Part shown: one piece after another, positions 58,957 through 64,000 of the stretch
Position numbering within the stretch: position 1 is the stretch's first letter
How the letters are laid out: each line of letters starts with the position of its first letter
NCBI RefSeq assembly: GCF_902706035.1
Contig: NZ_CACSJA010000001.1
Location: 248,001 to 312,000 of the forward strand
From: Pantoea sp. 18069
Lineage (GTDB): Bacteria; Pseudomonadota; Gammaproteobacteria; Burkholderiales; Burkholderiaceae_C
DNA: 64,000 nucleotides
Direction of reading: 5' to 3'
Made by a program: the position numbers and the translations under genes
Notes under the pieces: model-generated
Databases searched by the model: none
Seen by the model: only the letters and a program-made list of their open reading frames with translations
What the model was told of the DNA's origin: nothing

Positions 58957-59910
58957 CTAGGCAGCCGCCTGTTGCATCAAGGTCTCGAGCTTGAGCGTAT
59001 CGGCGACGAACGCACGGATGCCTTCGGCCAGTTTCTCGGTCGCCATCGCATCGGCGTTGAGCGCGAAACGAAAGCCCGCTTCGTCGTAGTGCAGCACGGG
59101 CAGATCAAGCGCCTGCGCCGCCTCGGGCACGAGCGCACGCTCCAGTGGCGCATCGCTGGCCGACAGCTGGGCGAGCAGTTCGGGCGCGATCGTCAGCAGG
59201 TCGCAGCCCGCCAGGGCCGTGATCTGCCCCAGGTTGCGAAAGCTCGCGCCCATGACTTCGGTCGCGATGCCGAACTTCTTGTAATGCGCATAGATCGCGC
59301 GCACCGAGCGCACGCCCGGGTCGTTGGCACCGGCCATTGCGGCCTCGTCCCAGGAGGCGCCGGCCTGCTTCTTGTACCAGTCGTAGATACGGCCCACAAA
59401 TGGTGACACCAGCTGTACCTTGGCCTGGCCGCAGACCACGGCCTGGCACAACGAGAACAGCAGGGTCAGGTTGGTGTGGATGCCGCGCTGCTCGAGGCGG
59501 CGCGCGGCCTCGATGCCTTCCCAGGTCGATGCGATCTTGATCAGCACGCGGTCGATATGCACGCCTTCGGCCTGGTACAGCTCGACAATGCGCTGCGCCC
59601 GGGCCACGGTGGCTTCGGTATCGAAGGACAGGCGCGCATCGACTTCGGTCGAGACCCGGCCCGGCACCAGCGCGAGGATCTCGCAGCCAAAGCGCACCAG
59701 CAGGCGGTCCATGACTTCGTCCAGCGGCCGGCCGCGGCGCTGGACCACGGTGGCCTTGAGCAGCGGCGCATACTCGGGCATCTGCACCGCCTTGAGGATC
59801 AGCGACGGATTGGTCGTCGCATCCTGTGGCAGATATTGTGCAATCTGGCGAAAATCGCCGGTGTCCGCCACCACGGTGGTGAACTGTCGAAGTGCGTCGA
59901 GCTGACTCAT
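58957..59910 (-). CDS. tal: Transaldolase
   Basis: A 317-residue pentose-phosphate enzyme transferring dihydroxyacetone between sugar phosphates. From the ATG at 59910 it starts [20 protein letters not shown]. The Schiff-base lysine is in [15 protein letters not shown], and [12 protein letters not shown] is the conserved N-terminal block. First gene of tal-pgi and divergent from the HexR-like regulator. Confidence 0.96.
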   Translation of the reverse strand: MSQLDALRQFTTVVADTGDFRQIAQYLPQDATTNPSLILKAVQMPEYAPLLKATVVQRRGRPLDEVMDRLLVRFGCEILALVPGRVSTEVDARLSFDTEATVARAQRIVELYQAEGVHIDRVLIKIASTWEGIEAARRLEQRGIHTNLTLLFSLCQAVVCGQAKVQLVSPFVGRIYDWYKKQAGASWDEAAMAGANDPGVRSVRAIYAHYKKFGIATEVMGASFRNLGQITALAGCDLLTIAPELLAQLSASDAPLERALVPEAAQALDLPVLHYDEAGFRFALNADAMATEKLAEGIRAFVADTLKLETLMQQAAA

Positions 59911-60115
59911 GACCCATCCCATTCTTGAAAAGTACCCCTCTTGGCGGAGCGCTGGAGCTTTCTTATCTTACAAGCAGCAGCCACCATGCTGTCGCTGCCA
60001 CCGGCCTGCATATACAGCGCGATACAAATGCGCAGTGTAGGCGCACAGCGGCCGGCCGATGCCGGCAACTCCGGTTACATTGGCGCACGCAGCGCTTACT
60101 GCCCAGGACTTCCCC

Positions 60116-60961
60116 ATGTTAGATCGCATCACCGCATCCCTGCCTTCGCTGGCCCCGGCCGAACAGCGCGTGGCGCGTCTCGTGCTGGCCGACCCGCAGA
60201 CCTTTGCCCAGCTTCCGGTGCGGCTGCTCGCCGAGCGCGCCCATGTCAGCAAGCCCACCGTGGTGCGCTTTTGCCGCAGCATGGGCTATGACGGTCTGGC
60301 CGATTTCAAGATCAAGCTCGCCAACAACGCCAACGAAGGCGTGCCCTTCATCCACCGCAGCGTCGACAGCGATGACAAGACCGGCGATGTGCTGGTCAAG
60401 GTCGTCGACAACGCCGTCGCCGCGTTCCTGCAGTACCGCAATGCCGCGCGCGTGCCCGACCTGGAACGCGCTGCGCTGGCCATCGTCAGCAGCTGGCAGC
60501 AGGGCCGGCGCATCGAGTTCTATGGCGCCGGCAATTCCGGCATCGTCGCTCAGGATGCCCAGCACAAATTCTTCCGGCTGGGCGTGACCAGCCTCGCGAG
60601 CAGCGACGGGCATATCCAGGTGATGAGCGCCACGCTGCTGGGCCCGGGCGACTGCGCGCTGATCATTTCGAACTCCGGCCGCACGCGCGACCTGATGGAT
60701 GCCGCCGACATCGCGCGCCAGCGCGGCGCAACCACGATTGCGATCACGGCCAGCGGTTCGCCCCTGGCCCATGTCTGCGACATCCTGCTCGCGGCCGACC
60801 ACCCCGAAGGCTACGACCGCTACAGCCCCATGGTCTCGCGGCTGATGCATTTGCTGATCATCGATGTTCTTGCGACCTGCGTTGCACTGCGCATTGGCGA
60901 GCCACTGCAGCCGGTACTGCAGCAAATGAAGGACAGCTTGCGCGCCAAAAGATATACATGA
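60116..60961 (+). CDS. hexR: HexR/RpiR-family regulator with SIS domain
   Basis: A 281-residue regulator. The N-terminal RpiR-type helix-turn-helix (about residues 1-75) has QLPVRLLAERAHVSKPTVVR and FCRSMGYDGLADFKIKLA. The C-terminal sugar-isomerase-like SIS domain (about 115-260) has FYGAGNSGIVAQDAQHKF and ALIISNSGRTRDLMDAADIA. HexR members sense KDPG and control sugar catabolism. Its position opposite tal-pgi, about 200 bp apart, fits a role in controlling them. No convincing HexR box was seen in that gap. Confidence 0.85.
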   Translation: MLDRITASLPSLAPAEQRVARLVLADPQTFAQLPVRLLAERAHVSKPTVVRFCRSMGYDGLADFKIKLANNANEGVPFIHRSVDSDDKTGDVLVKVVDNAVAAFLQYRNAARVPDLERAALAIVSSWQQGRRIEFYGAGNSGIVAQDAQHKFFRLGVTSLASSDGHIQVMSATLLGPGDCALIISNSGRTRDLMDAADIARQRGATTIAITASGSPLAHVCDILLAADHPEGYDRYSPMVSRLMHLLIIDVLATCVALRIGEPLQPVLQQMKDSLRAKRYT

Positions 60962-61002
60962 TTTCCGTGATCGGCTGCCGCCATGAATAACTGAAACAAG
61001 AA

Positions 61003-61050
61003 CAGGGGCGCCCATATTCGATTTTCAATGATCGAATATAGGTGCCCCTG
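61003..61050. terminator. Long imperfect hairpin downstream of hexR
   Basis: CAGGGGCGCCCATATTCGAT (61003-61022) pairs with ATCGAATATAGGTGCCCCTG (61031-61050) at 18 of 20 positions with an 8-nt loop. It lies between two convergent genes. No T-run follows, so it is a likely 3' end structure rather than a classical terminator. Confidence 0.6.
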
Positions 61051-61081
61051 CTTGCATGGGACCTGCCTAGGCAGGGCATGC

Positions 61082-61111
61082 CTGGTAAATCCCCTTGCGG
61101 GGATTTACCAG
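61082..61111 (-). terminator. Hairpin directly after the first porin stop
   Basis: CTGGTAAATCCCC (61082-61094) and GGGGATTTACCAG (61099-61111) make a perfect 13-bp stem with loop TTGC, immediately after the porin stop at 61113 on the minus strand. No T-run follows. Confidence 0.65.
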
Positions 61112-61112
61112 T

Positions 61113-62219
61113 TCAGAAACGGTGGCGCAGGCCGGCGGTAATGCCGGTGCGGTCACGCGCACCGTTGGTGCCCAGGGCGAGATTCGCGCCGCCCTTGATC
61201 TTGGTGTAATCCACGCCGAAATAGGCATCGGTACGCTTGGAGAAAGCGTAATCGGCCACGGCGACAATGAAGTTGGCCTTGCCGTTGTCCGCGGCCACAG
61301 GGCTGCCGGACTGCTTTGCATGGTAATAATGCAGGCCGCCATTGAGCTGAGGCGTGATCTGATAACCAAAGCCGATTTTTGCCATCTGCCGCTTGTCGGC
61401 CGCACCGCGCGTGAAACCACCGTTGGTATCGCCGCCCCACATGTTGCCCACGATCGCCGAATCGACCGGGCCCGGCGTGCCCTTGAGCTTGTTCTGGGCA
61501 TAGCCGATGTTGAAATACAGCGCATTCATGCGGTAGGAGCCGCCCAGGGTCCAGGCGTCGAGCTTGGCGTTCTGCGGCAGCTCATAGTTCTGGTAGCCCA
61601 GACCTGCCGAAATGCCGTTGGCCGAGTAGCGCAGGTAGCCGCCGGCGGTCTTTGCGCTCGCACCGCTCACGTCCTTCTCATCGAATGAGTACTGCAGGGC
61701 GCCGCGGATGGCGCCGAATTCAGCGGTGTACTTGAGCATGTTGTTGGCGCGCGCGCCCAGCGACATGCCGATTTCCGGCTTGTAGGCTTCCATGTACGGC
61801 GAATAGGGGAACGACGAATAGGTCGAAGTCACCAGATCGAACAGCACGTTGTACTGACGGCCCATGGTCAGGCGCCCCATGTTGCCTTGCAGGCCCAGCC
61901 AGGATTGCTGGAAATAATTGGTCGATGCCGTCGTGCCCGAATCGGTCAGGAAACGACTTTCCAGATTGGCGATGGCTTTGAGACCACCACCGAGGTCTTC
62001 GCTCACATTAATACCCCAGCGGCTTTGCGACATCCCGCCACCAATCATTTTCGTCAGCGATGAATTTCCGCCTGCACCTTCATTATTGGTATGACGCACT
62101 GCAGCATCGACAATACCGTATAGCTGAACGCTGCTGGCGCCCTGTTGGGCGAATACTGCGGGAGTAGCAACCACCAGGGCGGCCAATGCGATGGCATTTT
62201 TCACAAACGATTTTTGCAT
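61113..62219 (-). CDS. Gram-negative trimeric porin (Porin_4), first copy
   Basis: A 368-residue outer-membrane porin with a signal peptide (MQKSFVKNAIALAALVVA to AVFAQ) and a 16-strand barrel: start VQLYGIVDAAVRHTN, RWGINVSEDLGGGLKAIANL, loop 3 near FDLVTSTYSSFPYSPYME and end GITAGLRHRF. The ATG at 62219 has an AAGAGAGA site; an upstream extension is open. It transports small hydrophilic solutes. Confidence 0.93.
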   Translation of the reverse strand: MQKSFVKNAIALAALVVATPAVFAQQGASSVQLYGIVDAAVRHTNNEGAGGNSSLTKMIGGGMSQSRWGINVSEDLGGGLKAIANLESRFLTDSGTTASTNYFQQSWLGLQGNMGRLTMGRQYNVLFDLVTSTYSSFPYSPYMEAYKPEIGMSLGARANNMLKYTAEFGAIRGALQYSFDEKDVSGASAKTAGGYLRYSANGISAGLGYQNYELPQNAKLDAWTLGGSYRMNALYFNIGYAQNKLKGTPGPVDSAIVGNMWGGDTNGGFTRGAADKRQMAKIGFGYQITPQLNGGLHYYHAKQSGSPVAADNGKANFIVAVADYAFSKRTDAYFGVDYTKIKGGANLALGTNGARDRTGITAGLRHRF

Positions 62220-62371
62220 GCTGCTGTCTCTCTTTATGAATAAAAATGTGGCTGGGAAACCCATTCTATGCAGCCATATTTATTACGCCTAGATACCAGT
62301 GCAGCATCACAACACAGGTTTTCCCTGCAGGATTTTCCCTAGATAGCAGTTTCCCTCAGAGCGAAAACACC

Positions 62372-62466
62372 AAAAAAGGGCCCCCACGCTTGCCTCACTG
62401 CGTGTGCCTGCGCTGCCCCCCGAGGGGGTTGCTTTTTGTCCTGGGGCGGCCCGGCGACAAAAAAAA
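62372..62466. repeat. Dispersed repeat family 1, copy 2
   Basis: Matches 28821-28915: CCCCCACGCTTGCCTCACTG, a middle hairpin (here CCCCCCGAGGGGG), CTTTTTGTC and GGGGCGGCCCGGCGACAA, then an A-run that leads into a terminator. Orientation is the same as in copy 1. Confidence 0.88.
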
Positions 62467-62492
62467 AAGCCAGTCCGAAGACTGGCTTTTTT
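62463..62492 (-). terminator. Intrinsic terminator of the second porin
   Basis: AAAAAAGCCAGTC (62463-62475) and GACTGGCTTTTTT (62480-62492) form a 13-bp stem with loop CGAA. On the minus strand the T-run follows and joins the dispersed repeat. Confidence 0.92.
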
Positions 62493-62528
62493 GGTTTCTA
62501 AGAAAAGCTGAGCAAACTCAGCCTGTCA

Positions 62529-63578
62529 TTAGAAGTTGTGGCGCACGCCGACTTGCACGCCGGTTTGCTTTTCGTTGCCGTTGGCAGCAGTGTTGATACC
62601 CTTGGACTGCAGGCCCAGGTTGGAGGCGCCCTTGTTCTTCAGGTAAGCAACGGTGCCGTACACAGCAGTGCGCTTGGACAGGTTGTGCACGTAGCCCAGC
62701 GACAGCTGGTCAGCCTTGCCGTCGATGGCCTTTTGGTCGTAGCGTGCGTATTGCAGCTTGACTTCACCAGCGCCGCCGACAGGTGCCGACACGCCCAGGG
62801 CGTAGTTGTTGTACTTGCGGTCAGCGCCGACGTTGTACGAGTACTCGTTACGCTGGGCGATACCGATCAGCTTGGCCACGCCGAAGTTGTACGAACCACC
62901 CAGGGTCAGGGCGTCACGGTCGCCTTCGATGCCAGCCTTCACGGTGTCCAGACGGTCATACGACACTGCAACGCTGATGGGGCCGTTGTCATAGGACACA
63001 TTGCCGCCAACATAACGGCCAGCCTTGGTGCCGACAGCTTCGTCGAAACCGTAGCTGATGCCGCCCTTCACGCCGCCGAAGTTGGGGGTGTAGTAGCTGA
63101 TGATGTTGTTCGAACGAACACCGCTTTCGTCGCCGTTGGTAGCGGTGACGCTGTCCCAGTTACGCCATGCGGAGAACTGGCCGATGCCGGTTTGGCTGAA
63201 CAGGTCGTACGAGCTGGTCTTGCTGTAGCCAGCAGTCAGTTCGCGACCCAGGCGCACTTCACCGAAGCCGCCTTCCAGGCCCACGGTCGAACGACGCTTG
63301 AAGTTCAGGCCGCCGGCATTGCCGTCGTCAGCGAAAACTTCGCCTTCGAGCCAGAAACCAGCCTTCAGGCCGCCGCCCAGGTCTTCCACGCCGCGGAAAC
63401 CGATGCGGCTGGTCGTGTTGCCGCTGGTGCCGACACCCCACTTGTTGCCGCCAGCGGGCGTAGCGTTGTCAACGTAACCGATACCGGCATCGATGATACC
63501 GAACAGGGTCACGGAAGATTGGGCCATTGCGGCGCCGGAAGCAGCCAACACGGCCAGGGCAATCAGGGATTTTTTCAT
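62529..63578 (-). CDS. Major trimeric outer-membrane porin (Omp32-like)
   Basis: A 349-residue porin with signal MKKSLIALAVLAASGAAMAQ and an opening strand SSVTLFGIIDAGIGYVD, then RIGFRGVEDLGGGLKAGFWL, VRSNNIISYYTPNFGGVKGG and a last strand TGVQVGVRHNF ending in Phe. A GGAG site precedes the ATG, codon choice is highly biased, and a strong terminator follows, all signs of high expression. In Comamonadaceae this is the main anion-selective porin. Confidence 0.94.
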   Translation of the reverse strand: MKKSLIALAVLAASGAAMAQSSVTLFGIIDAGIGYVDNATPAGGNKWGVGTSGNTTSRIGFRGVEDLGGGLKAGFWLEGEVFADDGNAGGLNFKRRSTVGLEGGFGEVRLGRELTAGYSKTSSYDLFSQTGIGQFSAWRNWDSVTATNGDESGVRSNNIISYYTPNFGGVKGGISYGFDEAVGTKAGRYVGGNVSYDNGPISVAVSYDRLDTVKAGIEGDRDALTLGGSYNFGVAKLIGIAQRNEYSYNVGADRKYNNYALGVSAPVGGAGEVKLQYARYDQKAIDGKADQLSLGYVHNLSKRTAVYGTVAYLKNKGASNLGLQSKGINTAANGNEKQTGVQVGVRHNF

Positions 63579-63889
63579 TGCGAATTACTCCAAGGTTTAA
63601 CAGAGGGCGTCGGTGCGTTGGCAAAAAAGAGCAGGGTCAGACCCTGGGATTCGCCGGTTACCCGCGCCAACCTCCTGGTGGGGAAGCTCTCGCTATTGCA
63701 ACAGACGACCGCCCGATTCGCAAAGCAATTCACCGATAAGCCGCCTGATTCCCGGAATTCGTTGCAAGGTTGCAACACCGCGTCAAGGCGCGGCACAATC
63801 GTGCACAGGGGCCGCGCCCGGCGCTGGCGCCTCGCAGCCCCGCCCCCGGTCAGCCCGCGCTTTTGCGCCTTGCAGCAGCTTTTATCTCT
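63579..63889. other. Divergent intergenic region between the major porin and coq7
   Basis: About 310 bp without a gene; it should contain both promoters. It holds GGGTCAGACCC-type short palindromic text near 63631 and a tandem GTTGCAAG/GTTGCAAC at 63761-63776, in which each unit contains the palindrome TTGCAA. I see no clear consensus promoter. Confidence 0.5.
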
Positions 63890-64000
63890 ATGGACAAGAT
63901 CTTGACGGCAGCGGATGCTGCACTTCGCACCCTGTTCGCCCGCCCTGCGGCGTCCCAGCCCTCACCCGCCCAGGGAATTCCGGAAGCGGACCTGAGCGAG
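63890..64000 (+). CDS. coq7: Coq7-like demethoxyubiquinol hydroxylase, N-terminus only
   Basis: An ATG at 63890 opens a frame of 37 codons to the window end, beginning [20 protein letters not shown] and continuing [12 protein letters not shown]. This N-terminal segment is what I know from Coq7 of Comamonadaceae, the diiron enzyme for the last hydroxylation of ubiquinone. The catalytic glutamates lie beyond the window, so identification rests on the first 37 residues and on the coq7-porin gene order. Confidence 0.7.
   Translation, partial: MDKILTAADAALRTLFARPAASQPSPAQGIPEADLSE

Larger units (their letters stand above)
62220..62528. other. Intergenic region between the two porins
   Basis: About 310 bp with no gene. 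It holds the promoter region of the first porin near 62220-62370, a copy of the dispersed repeat (62372-62466) and the terminator of the second porin (62463-62492). Confidence 0.8.

Noticed and set aside
59911..60115. HexR operator between tal and hexR
   Set aside because: I looked for a HexR-type palindrome but found only short unconvincing matches such as TGTAGGCGCACA, so none is claimed.

Overview
The window is a 64 kb piece of a GC-rich bacterial chromosome with mostly housekeeping genes. The gene families and their order (mlaFE, gltBD, pilMNOPQ next to aroK-aroB-dgt, an msrPQ pair, resB-ccsB-cytochrome c4 opposite engB, groESL under a CIRCE element, two Gram-negative trimeric porins, then the start of coq7) point to a betaproteobacterium of the Burkholderiales, most likely family Comamonadaceae (Acidovorax, Comamonas or Delftia-like). 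This assignment is inference from gene content and protein style; no 16S rRNA, tRNA or CRISPR array is visible.

Layout. 1-4.4 kb: mlaE (cut by the window edge) and mlaF of the lipid-asymmetry ABC transporter, a three-gene polar amino-acid ABC importer, and a DUF3293 protein. 4.4-12.3 kb: a dispersed palindromic repeat, glutamate synthase gltD-gltB, then a REP-associated transposase-like gene with REP elements beside it. 12.3-24 kb: on the minus strand, the type IV pilus assembly operon pilMNOPQ, an inserted Ig-like lipoprotein gene, a terminator, aroK-aroB-dgt, a DUF1415 gene and a methyltransferase. 24-36.9 kb: penicillin-binding protein 1A, cyaY opposite lptM, msrPQ, cytochrome c maturation genes, engB, an epoxide-hydrolase-like enzyme and two LpxL-type acyltransferases. 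36.9-43.8 kb: metK behind a SAM-II-like riboswitch, then an NAD salvage and synthesis run (pncB, nadE, nadM-Nudix), a GNAT gene and a tiny Q-rich protein. 43.8-48.8 kb: an accessory catabolic cluster with a 2-oxoadipate dioxygenase/decarboxylase, a D-2-hydroxyglutarate dehydrogenase-like flavoprotein, a Bug-type binding protein and a divergent LysR regulator with a clear operator. 48.8-53.1 kb: a siderophore receptor, a PepSY membrane protein carrying an in-frame repeat insertion, and the decayed remains of an ECF sigma gene behind an intact Fur-box-like palindrome. 53.1-64 kb: gspN, a YbaN-like protein and a rhombosortase; groESL; tal-pgi opposite a HexR-type regulator; two porins; and the start of coq7.

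Most genes form tight operons with ATGA (4 bp) start/stop overlaps. The most interesting non-routine items are the catalytically degenerate REP transposase with its REPs, the repeat that has been absorbed into the PepSY protein, the HglS/D-2HG cluster with its own receptor and regulator, a repeat family that abuts intrinsic terminators at both of its sites, the riboswitch before metK, and the gspN-rhombosortase association. I did not find a clearly new multi-gene system such as a defence island.
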